Both the position numbers and the translations under genes were made by a program. 56,138 nt of DNA from positions 1 to 56,138 of the forward strand of contig WHSO01000016.1 of NCBI GenBank assembly GCA_009380075.1. Reading direction: 5' to 3'. Below are positions 16,716-24,643 of the stretch, piece by piece (the first letter of the stretch is position 1; each line of letters begins with the position of its first letter). This stretch comes from Alphaproteobacteria bacterium (lineage in GTDB: Bacteria; Pseudomonadota; Alphaproteobacteria; SMXQ01). The notes under the pieces are model-generated. The model had not been told where the DNA came from, made no database searches, and worked only from the letters and a program-made list of their open reading frames with translations.

Positions 16716-17546
16716 ATGCCGCTTCACATCGCCCTGGCCATCGCGCCGGGCGCGCCGCAAAATCCTTCGGCCCTGGCGGTACGGCTCTGCGATATCTGGC
16801 GGGATCGAGGCCATCGGGTCTCCGTGACTTCAGCCCGGTTCGTGGAAGCGGATTGTGCCCTGCTTCACATCGACACGACGGTGGTCAAGCCGGACCTGGT
16901 CCCCGAGGCTCCTCCCGCGACGCTGTTCCTCAACAAGCGGGTGGTCGATATCTCCAAGCGCCGGGTCAGCCGCAACCTGGTCTCGCCCAGCGACGATTAT
17001 GCCGGCCCGGTCATCGTCAAGACCGATGGCAATTACTACGGGCTGACCCTGACGCCGGAGACCCTCAGCCATAAACTGACAAAAATCCTGCGCAAAGGTG
17101 CTGGACCGAAGACCTGGCGCTACCTGCACATGCTTCCGAAGACTTCCTATCCCATACTCAACACCAAGTCCGAGGTACCTGACTGGGTCTGGCGGCGCGA
17201 CGACCTCGTCGTCGAGCGCTTCATGGCCGAAAGGAAAGGTGACCTTTACGTTCTTCGGATGTGGATTTTCTTCGGAGGGCGGGAATACGGCGTCAAGCTT
17301 TACGGCGATCAGGCGGTCGTAAAACGCGACAACACCGTCCGCTTCGAGTATCTGACCGACGTGCCCCAGGAACTGCGCCGCGAACGGAAGCGGCTGGGCT
17401 TCGACTTCGGAAAATTCGATTATGTCATCGAGAACGGCAAGGCACAGCTTCTGGACGCAAATTCCACGCCAACGATCACCGGTGATTCACCGAGTCTGCT
17501 GAATCTGGCCGACGCGCTGTCGGACATGTTTGCGGGGCGATGCTGA
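16716..17546 (+). CDS. ATP-grasp-like protein A1 (tandem copy 1)
   Basis: A 276-residue cytoplasmic protein with ATP-grasp features. The nucleotide-binding lysine lies in GPVIVKTDGNYYGL, VVERFMAE sits in the hinge position, and the metal-binding acidic/Asn motif is in DFGKFDYVIENG followed by AQLLDANSTPT. The N-terminal part (CDIWRDRGHRVSVTSARF) looks like the usual pre-ATP-grasp Rossmann lobe. The family ligates a carboxylate to an amine or thiol using ATP; the substrate here is unknown. GGGGAGGAG precedes the ATG. It is about 80% identical to 17870-18709. Its TGA overlaps the ATG of a truncated partner gene. A predicted stress-type promoter lies upstream. It is shorter than most RimK-type ligases. 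Confidence 0.8.
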   Translation: MPLHIALAIAPGAPQNPSALAVRLCDIWRDRGHRVSVTSARFVEADCALLHIDTTVVKPDLVPEAPPATLFLNKRVVDISKRRVSRNLVSPSDDYAGPVIVKTDGNYYGLTLTPETLSHKLTKILRKGAGPKTWRYLHMLPKTSYPILNTKSEVPDWVWRRDDLVVERFMAERKGDLYVLRMWIFFGGREYGVKLYGDQAVVKRDNTVRFEYLTDVPQELRRERKRLGFDFGKFDYVIENGKAQLLDANSTPTITGDSPSLLNLADALSDMFAGRC

Positions 17547-17728
17547 TGCCGGTCCTGACACTCGAGGATTTTGCGGCTCTGCATCCGCCCGATACTGCCT
17601 TCGTCCCCTGCAGCAGCCTCAAGGAGCCGGCCTCGGCGAAGGTCGTGCGTGTTTCCGGTCGTGGAAACTTAACGTGTACCTCTTGCGTTCTTCGACTTCG
17701 GAGGTCGTCAATTTTAGGGAGAGGTTAA
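17546..17728 (+). pseudogene. Truncated 5' remnant of ATP-grasp gene B
   Basis: The first 27 codons after the ATG at 17546 encode the same residues as the start of the intact gene at 18709 (MPVLTLEDFAALHPPDTAFV, then PCSSLKE). At about 17627 the sequence switches to the upstream region of repeat unit 2. The frame continues through unrelated codons to a stop at 17726-17728, so a peptide of about 60 residues could still be made. Five of the 27 codons differ from the intact copy and all five changes are synonymous. As in the intact pair, the start overlaps the upstream stop as TGATG. Confidence 0.9.
17651..17689 (+). promoter_or_regulatory. Diverged second copy of the stress-type promoter
   Basis: Counterpart of 16487-16524. 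The dyad is kept as GTTTCCG (17651-17657) and TGGAAAC (17662-17668): a C-G pair has become T-A on both arms and the inner pair is now a G-T wobble. The -35 reads GAAAC rather than GGAAC, followed by a 17-base spacer and CGTT at 17686-17689. It may be weaker than copy 1. Confidence 0.45.
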
Positions 17729-17869
17729 GGCAAGCGTGCTATTTAACGGCCCCGAACCTGCAACCCTTGTGGGGAAGGCCTCGAAACGGTAATTTTTCGC
17801 GTCGGTTAGTCGGTTAGGAAAATCATCGGGGTGTCGGCGTAGTGATGCACCCCCCGGGGGGAACAGCGG

Positions 17870-18709
17870 ATGCCGCTTCACATCGCCCTGGCCGTTGCGC
17901 CGGGCGCGCCACCCAGTCCGTCGGCGTTGGCCATGCGGCTGTGCGACATCTGGAGGGACCGGGGACATCGGATCTCCGTGACCTCGGCCCGGTTCGTGGA
18001 AGCGGACTGCGCTCTCCTTCATATCGACACGACGGTCATCAAGCCGGAGCTGGTTCCCGAGGCCCCTCCTGCAACGCTGTTCCTCAACAGGAAGGTGGTC
18101 GATATCTCCAAGCGCCGGATCAGCCGCAACCTGGTGTTGTCGGCGGACGACTATTCCGGCCCTGTCATCGTCAAGACCAACGGCAACTATTTCGGGCTGA
18201 ACCTGACCCCGGAAAGCCATCGTCACAAGCTGATGAAGGTCCTGCGAAAGGGCGCTGGACCGAAGACCTGGCGCTACCTTCACATGCTTCCGAAGACCGC
18301 CTATCCCATTCTGGACAGCAAGGCCGACGTGCCGGACTGGGTGTGGCGGCGCGACGACCTCGTCGTCGAACGCTTCATGGCGGAAAAGGAGGACGATCTC
18401 TATATTCTGCGGCTCTGGATGTTCCTGGGAAAGCGGGAATACGGCGTGAAGCTTTACGGGCTGCGGCCGGTCGTGAAGAGCGACGACCTCGTCCGCTACG
18501 AGTATCTGACCGAGGTGCCCGAGGAACTGCGCCGGGAGCGGGAACGGCTGGGCTTCGATTTCGGCAAGTTCGACTATGTCCTCGAGAACGGCAAGGCGCA
18601 GCTCCTCGACGCGAATTCCACCCCCACGGTTCACAGCGATTCAAAGCCGTCGCCGAACCTGTTAAATCTGGCCGACGCGCTGTCGGATATGTTTGCGGGG
18701 CGATGCTGA
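17870..18709 (+). CDS. ATP-grasp-like protein A2 (tandem copy 2)
   Basis: A 279-residue paralogue of the 16716-17546 protein with the same motifs: GPVIVKTNGNYFGL for the nucleotide lysine, VVERFMAEK, REYGVKLYG, and DFGKFDYVLENG with AQLLDANSTPT. It differs mainly in the 115-125, 190-215 and 255-262 regions, the last with a three-residue insertion (KPS). It is translationally coupled to the complete ATP-grasp gene B through TGATG, so A2 and B probably act together as a two-enzyme or two-subunit system. Substrate unknown. The upstream region is the diverged second copy of the repeat unit. Confidence 0.8.
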   Translation: MPLHIALAVAPGAPPSPSALAMRLCDIWRDRGHRISVTSARFVEADCALLHIDTTVIKPELVPEAPPATLFLNRKVVDISKRRISRNLVLSADDYSGPVIVKTNGNYFGLNLTPESHRHKLMKVLRKGAGPKTWRYLHMLPKTAYPILDSKADVPDWVWRRDDLVVERFMAEKEDDLYILRLWMFLGKREYGVKLYGLRPVVKSDDLVRYEYLTEVPEELRRERERLGFDFGKFDYVLENGKAQLLDANSTPTVHSDSKPSPNLLNLADALSDMFAGRC

Positions 18710-19896
18710 TGCCGGTCCTGACACTTGAGGATTTTGCGGCCCTGCATCCGCCCGATACCGCCTTCGTCCCTTGCAGCAGCCTCAAGGAAGCCGGGCTGGT
18801 GGTCGAAGAGGAATGGCGGATGGAATCCATTACCGGGACCATGCTGACCTGTCTCGGGCGAATGCCGGCACTTTTGCACCGAAATGCGGCGACGGATGCC
18901 GCGCTGGAGTTCGTCCGGCTGGCCGGCATCGAGCCGCCCTCGAGGCTGGAAACATACGCTTCGGACGACGAGGCGACCAAGCTTGCAAGCCGCCTTGCCG
19001 CCAGGGGGCTCCGGTTTGCGACCATTTACCCGCAGATCGAATCCATTCGCGCGCTTGGGGCGTGTCTTATTACCCCTGAGCTTTATGGCTGGCTCAACGA
19101 CAAGACCAATCTCGAGTTCCTTTGTCCGGCTCCATACCTCCCGAAGCGGGAGATACACAGCCGGGCAGCCGCGGCGCGGCTGACCGCGAGCGGCCTGGAT
19201 TTCCCGTTCTACGTGAAGGGCGCCGTCGCCGGCGCCAACGGCAGCGGCAACGATGTCCGTCTTTGCACCGGGGAAGGGGAATTTCGCGCGGCGCTCGATT
19301 GGTTCAGGGACGCCACGGGTTACCAGGCGTTGATCATCGAGCAGGCAATCCCGTTCACGGCCACCTGGTGTCTGAATTTCGCCATCCTCGACGGAAGCAT
19401 TCGCTGGATCGGCGGCGCCGAACAGCTTTTCGACAGCCCGGGGAAGCAGAGCGGCAACTGCATCGACCCTCAGACGCCGCCCCCGGCCCGCGCGATCGAT
19501 ATGGGGCTTGAAATCTGCGAGGCCGCACAGGCGAAAGGCTACCGGGGAATCGCCGGATTCGACATGTGCGTCGATGCGGAGGGCGGCATCTACTTCTTCG
19601 ATCTGAACTTTCGCCAGGCCGCCTGCACCTGCCTGATCCTTCTCCATCGTGCGCTGGAAGACCCGACCCGGGTCAGCATGACCTGCAATATCACCGTTCC
19701 GGGGCATCTTCCCGACGCGCTCGCGCGCCTGGAAGACCTGGCCCGCGCGCAGAGCTTCATCCCTGTTCGTCTTTATGACGGCAGTGCGTGTACTCTGGGG
19801 GAAGCTCCCAGCGTGGTCACGGGCTTCGTCCGCGGGCACGATCGCGATGCGGCCCAGGCCCTCGTGAAGGATGTGGAGAGCCGGTTGAAAGGCTAG
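18709..19896 (+). CDS. ATP-grasp domain protein B
   Basis: A 395-residue predicted ligase. The N-terminal 120 residues form a pre-ATP-grasp lobe, and LNDKTNLEFLCP marks the entry to the ATP-grasp fold. FPFYVKGAVAGANGSGN supplies the nucleotide lysine and glycine-rich loop, ALIIEQAIPF the hinge, and GIAGFDMCVDAEGGIYFFDL with NFR the metal-binding Asp/Asn segment. Cysteines are frequent in the last third (WCLNF, NCIDP, AACTCLI). The start at 18709 overlaps the A2 stop by one base; an ATG six bases earlier is also in frame. A PglK-like ABC exporter follows 148 bases downstream on the same strand, suggesting the product is a lipid-linked or exported molecule. The substrate is not predictable from sequence. 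Confidence 0.82.
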   Translation: MPVLTLEDFAALHPPDTAFVPCSSLKEAGLVVEEEWRMESITGTMLTCLGRMPALLHRNAATDAALEFVRLAGIEPPSRLETYASDDEATKLASRLAARGLRFATIYPQIESIRALGACLITPELYGWLNDKTNLEFLCPAPYLPKREIHSRAAAARLTASGLDFPFYVKGAVAGANGSGNDVRLCTGEGEFRAALDWFRDATGYQALIIEQAIPFTATWCLNFAILDGSIRWIGGAEQLFDSPGKQSGNCIDPQTPPPARAIDMGLEICEAAQAKGYRGIAGFDMCVDAEGGIYFFDLNFRQAACTCLILLHRALEDPTRVSMTCNITVPGHLPDALARLEDLARAQSFIPVRLYDGSACTLGEAPSVVTGFVRGHDRDAAQALVKDVESRLKG

Positions 19897-20044
19897 GTGG
19901 CGGTTCTTCGTAACGGCGGCATGGCGCGGACTACCCGCACGGTCCGCGTAAGGGCCCAGCCCCTAGCCTATTTTCACCAGTGACGTATTCTAGAAACGAA
20001 CCGGAAGCGCCCCTTACCTTCCCCGGCCGCGAAGAGAAGCACCA

Positions 20045-21820
20045 ATGTCCCCACCGCCACCTCAATACACGACGAACAGGTTCATGAAGTCGTGGAGGCT
20101 TCTGTCCGCGGGCTTCCGGTTGCGCAGCGTGGCGATCTTCTGCCTGACCCTGGTCGGGACGGGGCTGGAGACGCTGGGCATCGGTCTCGTGGTGCCCGCC
20201 ATTGCCCTGATGACCTATGAAAGGATTACCGACAAGTATCCCGATCTCGCTCCCTTGCTGGACGCTCTGGGGAATCCGTCGCAGCCGCGCCTTATCATCT
20301 ACGGCGTGATCGTGCTGCTGGCCATATATGTGATCAAGGCGCTGTATCTCGGGTTTCTGTCCTGGAAGCAGGCGCAGTACATATACGACCTGAAGGCCGA
20401 TATCTCCCAGCGCCTGTTCGAGAGGTACCTGCGCGAGAATTACGAGTTCCACCTCCAGCACAACTCCGGGCACCTCATCCGGAACCTGACGACCGAAGCG
20501 ACGGAACTGGCGAGCCGTTTTCTCTACCCGGCCATGACGATCCTGACGGAGCTGACGGTCCTGATCGCCATCGCGGGCCTGTTGTTATACATACAGCCCG
20601 TCGGCGCGGCGGCGCTGTTCCTCACCACGGGCACAGCGATCTACGGCTTTCAGTATGTGACCCGCCGAAGGCTGCTCGAATGGGGCCGGCAACGGCAAAG
20701 GCACGAGGGCTTTCGCATACAACGGGCGCAGGAGGGCCTGGGAGGCGTCAAGGACATCAAGTTGCTCGGCCGGGAGGAGGATTTCATCGAACAATACAGG
20801 GAGCACAACACGAACGCCTCCCTCGTCGACCGCAAGCGACTCGCGCTGTCGCAACTGCCGCGCTTGTGGCTCGAAACCATTAGTGTCGCGGGGCTCACGG
20901 TGCTGGTCATCGTGATCCTGCTGCGCGACAACTCGACGGCAAACCTCGTTCCGACGATCGGTCTGTTCGCCGCCGCAACCTTCCGGGTCCTGCCTTCCGC
21001 CAACCGGTTGCTGACCGCGCTCCAGTCCGTGCGCTACGCGGCCGCGGTGATCGACCTCATCCACAAGGAGCTGAACGCCGGGTTCGGCGGACGCCCGGCG
21101 GACAAGGGCGAACCGATCCGTTTCGACCGGGAGATGGAATTGCGCGACGTTTCCTACCTCTATCCGAATGCTGCCGGGCCGTCGCTAAGGGCCATTACGC
21201 TCCGCATAGAAAAAGGCGAGAGCATCGGCGTGGTCGGCACCAGTGGTGCCGGTAAGAGCACCCTGGTCGACGTCCTGCTCGGCCTGCTGACGCCGACGTC
21301 GGGCCAGATCCTGGTCGACGGGAAGGACGTGCAGAACGGACTGAGGAACTGGCAGGATCTTTTCGGCTACGTGCCGCAATCTATCTTCCTGACCGACGAC
21401 ACCCTGCGCCGGAATGTCGCCTTCGGCCTGCGTGACGGGGATATCGACGACGAGGCCGTCCGCCGCGCGCTGGATGCCGCGCAGCTTACCGATCTTGTCG
21501 CGTCCCTGCCCGCGGGGATGAGTACACTGGTGGGCGAACGCGGTATTCGCCTTTCGGGTGGGCAGCGCCAGCGCATCGGCATTGCCCGTGCCCTGTACCA
21601 CAATCCCCCGGTGCTGGTGTTCGACGAGGCGACCAGCGCGCTCGACATGGAGACCGAAACGGGAATCATGGAGTCCATTTCGGCGCTGAAGGGCTCGCGC
21701 ACCATGATCATCGTCGCCCACCGCCTGTCCACGGTCGAGAATTGCGACCGTATCTACAGGCTGGAGGAAGGCCGGATCGCCGACGACCCTCCCCTCCCGA
21801 TTCCCGCCCGGAGGGTCTAG
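20045..21820 (+). CDS. ABC transporter, fused permease-ATPase (PglK/MsbA-like flippase)
   Basis: A 591-residue half-transporter. About six membrane helices occupy residues 25-320, including LTLVGTGLETLGIGLVVPAI and LTVLIAIAGLLLYI. The nucleotide-binding domain has GTSGAGKSTL (Walker A), YVPQSIFLTDDT (Q loop), LSGGQRQRIGIARAL (signature), VLVFDEATSALD (Walker B) and VAHRLST (switch His). The sequence around HNSGHLIRNLTTEATELASR and GVKDIKLLGRE resembles PglK-type flippases of lipid-linked oligosaccharides rather than drug exporters. It follows the ATP-grasp A2-B pair, so export or flipping of their product is the simplest reading. An alternative start is the ATG at 20084. Confidence 0.88.
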   Translation: MSPPPPQYTTNRFMKSWRLLSAGFRLRSVAIFCLTLVGTGLETLGIGLVVPAIALMTYERITDKYPDLAPLLDALGNPSQPRLIIYGVIVLLAIYVIKALYLGFLSWKQAQYIYDLKADISQRLFERYLRENYEFHLQHNSGHLIRNLTTEATELASRFLYPAMTILTELTVLIAIAGLLLYIQPVGAAALFLTTGTAIYGFQYVTRRRLLEWGRQRQRHEGFRIQRAQEGLGGVKDIKLLGREEDFIEQYREHNTNASLVDRKRLALSQLPRLWLETISVAGLTVLVIVILLRDNSTANLVPTIGLFAAATFRVLPSANRLLTALQSVRYAAAVIDLIHKELNAGFGGRPADKGEPIRFDREMELRDVSYLYPNAAGPSLRAITLRIEKGESIGVVGTSGAGKSTLVDVLLGLLTPTSGQILVDGKDVQNGLRNWQDLFGYVPQSIFLTDDTLRRNVAFGLRDGDIDDEAVRRALDAAQLTDLVASLPAGMSTLVGERGIRLSGGQRQRIGIARALYHNPPVLVFDEATSALDMETETGIMESISALKGSRTMIIVAHRLSTVENCDRIYRLEEGRIADDPPLPIPARRV

Positions 21821-21884
21821 CCTCCGGCAATAATTGGCCGGCGCAATTTCGCGAGGTATACAGGGACGGCGGGTTCGTTGCGCC

Positions 21885-21974
21885 GGATGGGTGGCCGAGT
21901 GGTTGAAGGCGGCGGTCTTGAAAACCGTTAGGCGCGCAAGCGCCTCGGGGGTTCGAATCCCTCCCCATCCGCCA
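21885..21974 (+). tRNA. tRNA-Ser (anticodon UGA)
   Basis: The cloverleaf can be drawn by eye. The acceptor stem GGATGGG (21885-21891) pairs with CCCATCC (21964-21970), the discriminator is G and CCA is encoded. The D arm is GGCCGAGTGG. The anticodon loop CTTGAAA has TGA at 21919-21921. A long variable arm typical of serine (GGCGCGCAAGCGCC) and the T arm GGTTCGAATCC are present. No integrase or duplicated 3' end is seen nearby. Confidence 0.97.
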
Positions 21975-22126
21975 CGTCCCCGGTGCGTCCTTTCCGACCG
22001 CCCTCGACTTGTCAGCAGGCTATCCCGCCGCTGCGACATGGCTCCTTGCCGGGTGACGTGCCTGCGGCCTAAGCTTGGACCCAGGCCGGGACGACAACGG
22101 CCATTTCAACACGGGGAGATTGAGCC

Positions 22127-23173
22127 ATGAAACTGCATCTCCGCAGGACGCACATCACCATTCCGTTGATGCTCGGCCTGTTTGGCGCGGGAACACCTGC
22201 GCACGCCGACGAATTCTACAAGGGCAAGACGGTCAAGCTCATCGTCGGCAGCGGCGAAGGCGGCGGCGTCGATATCCTGGGCCGCTCGGTCGCCCGCCAC
22301 CTCGGCAAGCACATTCCGGGCAGTCCCACCTTCATCGTCAGCAATATCCCCCAGCCCAGCGCGATCGGCGGCGCGAATTTCGTCTACAACGTCGCCAAGC
22401 CCGACGGGCTGACGATCGGCGCGGCGTCGGCGGGGCTGTTCAGCCGCACCATCACCTCGCCCCAGGTGAAGTTCAAGCTCGACCGCTTCACCTGGCTCGG
22501 CAACCTGTACGGGGCGACGGTCCTATTCTGGATGCGCACGGATTTTCCCTGCCAGACCTTCGAGGCGCTCAAGACCTGTCCACAGCGCCTCAAGTTCGGC
22601 GGCACGTCGCGCGGCTCCACCGGTTACGGGCTGGCCCCGGCGCTGATCAAGGAAGCGCTCGGGCTCAAGATGGACATGATCATCGGCTACAAGAACACCG
22701 ATATCGTGCTGGCACTCGAACGCGGGGAGATTCACGCCTCCGGCGGCGACCTCATCGGCTTCTTCGGCGGACGGCCGTTCGAGCTGATGAAGGAAGGCAA
22801 GGTCAGGATCCTGGCCCAGGTCGGCAGCGCCAAGGCGCCCGAGCTCGCCCCGTACAATGTCCCGCTGACCACCGACATCACGCCGGCGTCCCACAAACCG
22901 CTGTTCGAGCTGATCAACCCCTGGATCGACATGGCCCGCCCTTATTTCGCGCCGCCCGGCGTTCCCGCCGAGCGGGCGAAGGTACTCCAGGATGCGATCG
23001 CGTCGCTGGCCAAGGATGCGGCCTTCCGGGCCGAGGTCAAGAAGGCCGCGCAGATCGATATCACCCTGGTGCCCGGCGACCGGATGCTGAAATCGATCAA
23101 GGCCATGCTTGACCTGCCCCAGGACGTGAAAGACAAGATCATCGGCATGGTGCGCAAGAAAAAGAAGAAATAG
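22127..23173 (+). CDS. Bug/TctC-like periplasmic solute-binding protein with lysine tail (copy 3)
   Basis: A 348-residue exported binding protein, more distant from the other three copies. It has a signal peptide (ITIPLMLGLFGAGTPAHAD), then EFYKGKTVKLIVGSGEGGGV in the ligand-loop position, GYKNTDIVLALERGEI and APPGVPAERAKVLQDAI. Two cysteines (FPCQTFEALKTC) near residue 145 may form a disulfide. The C terminus is RKKKKK. GGGGAG lies 9 bases before the ATG. It sits alone between tRNA-Ser and a decayed CBS-domain gene, with no TctA/TctB partner. The ligand is unknown. Confidence 0.82.
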   Translation: MKLHLRRTHITIPLMLGLFGAGTPAHADEFYKGKTVKLIVGSGEGGGVDILGRSVARHLGKHIPGSPTFIVSNIPQPSAIGGANFVYNVAKPDGLTIGAASAGLFSRTITSPQVKFKLDRFTWLGNLYGATVLFWMRTDFPCQTFEALKTCPQRLKFGGTSRGSTGYGLAPALIKEALGLKMDMIIGYKNTDIVLALERGEIHASGGDLIGFFGGRPFELMKEGKVRILAQVGSAKAPELAPYNVPLTTDITPASHKPLFELINPWIDMARPYFAPPGVPAERAKVLQDAIASLAKDAAFRAEVKKAAQIDITLVPGDRMLKSIKAMLDLPQDVKDKIIGMVRKKKKK

Positions 23174-23175
23174 GC

Positions 23176-23448
23176 GTGGCGGTCCCTGCCCGTCAGGATA
23201 CCGCTGGGGGCGTCTCCCGCACTCCGTGCCGCCACGGACGTGCGCTCCGCCAGCCGCCACCGGTTCCCGAGCCGGGCCAGCACCCCGCCCCGTCGCCGCG
23301 TTTGCCGTGTCAGGCGCTCGAGCTTATGCAGAAGACCGGGAACGGCCGGCTGATCGTGGCCGATGGCCCACGCTTGCTGGGCGTTCTCTCGTTGAAGGAT
23401 TTGTTGCATCGCCTCGCCGTCCGCAGCGAGTTCGAGCACACCAGATGA
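23176..23448 (+). pseudogene. Decayed CBS-domain gene fragment
   Basis: From about 23308 the frame encodes QALELMQKTGNGRLIVADGP, then LLGVLSLKDLLHRL and EFEHTR. This is the second half of a CBS motif, of the kind found at the C terminus of CBS-containing site-2 proteases and similar proteins. The upstream part of the frame is Pro/Arg-rich with no recognisable fold, and no start with a ribosome site is evident. It is probably the last piece of a gene lost by deletion. A very small real CBS protein is possible but unlikely. It lies in the 324-base gap between the Bug-like gene and the ATP-grasp gene. Confidence 0.55.
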
Positions 23449-23497
23449 ACCTAAGGTTCCGGTATTGCGTACCCGAAGGCTGAAGCACAACGCCTGA

Positions 23498-24643
23498 TCA
23501 CTTTCGGGTGGCCCATATCCGGCCACGCGCTTGTCCCTGCCCCGCGGCCTCACCGCTCATTCGGCCAATAACCCCGTGACGGCGATAGAACGCACGGATC
23601 CGGTCGTCGGCGAGCAGCGGCCGATGAACCTGCAGGATCTGGACGTCGGTATATTTGTTGCCCTCGAGAATCCGGAATCCGTCCTCCGTGACCACAACGT
23701 CCCATCCGATATAAGGCAGAAACGGCAGTGAGCGCGCGACGTCGAGGATGGCGTCCGTGACTTCCTGCCAATGGGGGATCATCGTTCCCTCGATCCTCGC
23801 GCCGCTCTCGGGATGGCACACGTGCCATGCCAGGTGGCTTTCATCGGCCGAATAGGATGCCGCCTGCCCCAACCGGCCGGACGTGAGGTCTATGGCGGTC
23901 GTCATGCCGCCACGGCTCCAATTATCCGTGGGCCGCGAGCGTTCGCAGCCGATCCGCAGGATGGTGGCGGCAATGAAGACGCCGTCGTCGTCGCGCATGG
24001 TGACGATCCGGACCGTGTTCGTCGTCGCCGGATACAGCGCCGCGATTGTGGGATGCTGCTGGACGTATTCGCTGACCAGATAGCCTTCGCAGTCCGCTTC
24101 GAGCCGGCGCAGCTCCGTTTCGTCGGCCGCCCTTCCATTGACGCGGATGATTCCGCCATCGTCCGCGTGCCACACCGTGACGCCCCGTCCGCCACCGCCG
24201 CTGACGGGCTTGAGCACGAGATCGCGTTCGCGGTGCAGAAGCTCCGGAAGGCGTAGGCCCGTTGCGCCGCTGCCCTCACCGTTAGCAGCGACGATTCGCC
24301 CCTTGGCCAGGGTCCCGAAAATGTTAGGCAGATAGACGGCGTGGTCTCGCAGAATCTGCGCGAACAGAAGCTTGTCATCGAGGAGCACCCCGTAAGGGTC
24401 GTCGATCATGCACGTCTTCACGACGCGCGCATAGTCGGACAGGTAAAGACGCAGATCGTTATCGCCGAAGCGGTAGATGACCGCCGCCTCGCTCAGGAAG
24501 CCGCGCCGCCACAAGCCTGGGCGCGACGGCCAGGGTATCGCAGCAGGGGATTGGAGTTCCTTCTCCACGAGGGACCACGCGTGTTCGATCAGATGGGCAT
24601 GCCACGCCGCGTGGTGGACGCATTTTCCGAGAAATTGCCTCAT
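23498..24643 (-). CDS. Sugar-transfer-associated ATP-grasp protein
   Basis: A 381-residue protein of the ATP-grasp group found in polysaccharide loci (ATPgrasp_ST type). After an N-terminal helical region, the nucleotide-binding block is RDLVLKPVSGGGGRGVTVW. It is followed by EGYLVSEYVQQHP (hinge), TNTVRIVTMRDDDGVFIAAT and the catalytic end GWDVVVTEDGFRILEGN. The start ATG at 24643 overlaps the stop of the upstream QueC-like gene as ATGA, so the two are translationally coupled. The frame stays open upstream but into the QueC-like gene. The family is thought to ligate amino acids or similar groups to sugars or sugar-linked carboxylates; the exact reaction is not established. A Wzx-like flippase gene is divergent nearby. 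Confidence 0.88.
   Translation of the reverse strand: MRQFLGKCVHHAAWHAHLIEHAWSLVEKELQSPAAIPWPSRPGLWRRGFLSEAAVIYRFGDNDLRLYLSDYARVVKTCMIDDPYGVLLDDKLLFAQILRDHAVYLPNIFGTLAKGRIVAANGEGSGATGLRLPELLHRERDLVLKPVSGGGGRGVTVWHADDGGIIRVNGRAADETELRRLEADCEGYLVSEYVQQHPTIAALYPATTNTVRIVTMRDDDGVFIAATILRIGCERSRPTDNWSRGGMTTAIDLTSGRLGQAASYSADESHLAWHVCHPESGARIEGTMIPHWQEVTDAILDVARSLPFLPYIGWDVVVTEDGFRILEGNKYTDVQILQVHRPLLADDRIRAFYRRHGVIGRMSGEAAGQGQARGRIWATRK

Larger units (their letters stand above)
16463..17626 (+). repeat. Tandem duplication unit 1 (promoter, ATP-grasp A1, 5' end of B)
   Basis: This segment aligns with 17627-18789 over its whole length: about 250 bases of upstream sequence including a promoter dyad, an entire ATP-grasp gene and the first 27 codons of the next gene. 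The offset is about 1,164 bases. The copies are diverged rather than identical. The proteins share roughly four residues in five by eye, and the noncoding parts carry several indels. Confidence 0.93.
17627..18789 (+). repeat. Tandem duplication unit 2 (promoter region, ATP-grasp A2, 5' end of B)
   Basis: Second copy of the unit described at 16463-17626. Here gene B continues intact beyond the end of the repeat, so this copy retains the complete A-B operon. The left boundary falls within GGAGCCGGCCTCGGCG, where the B stub meets upstream sequence; the exact base is blurred by divergence. Confidence 0.9.

Noticed and set aside
21885-21974. tRNA-Ser as an integration site for a genomic island
   Set aside because: No integrase, transposase or second copy of the tRNA 3' end is visible on either side, and flanking genes show no clear break in composition.
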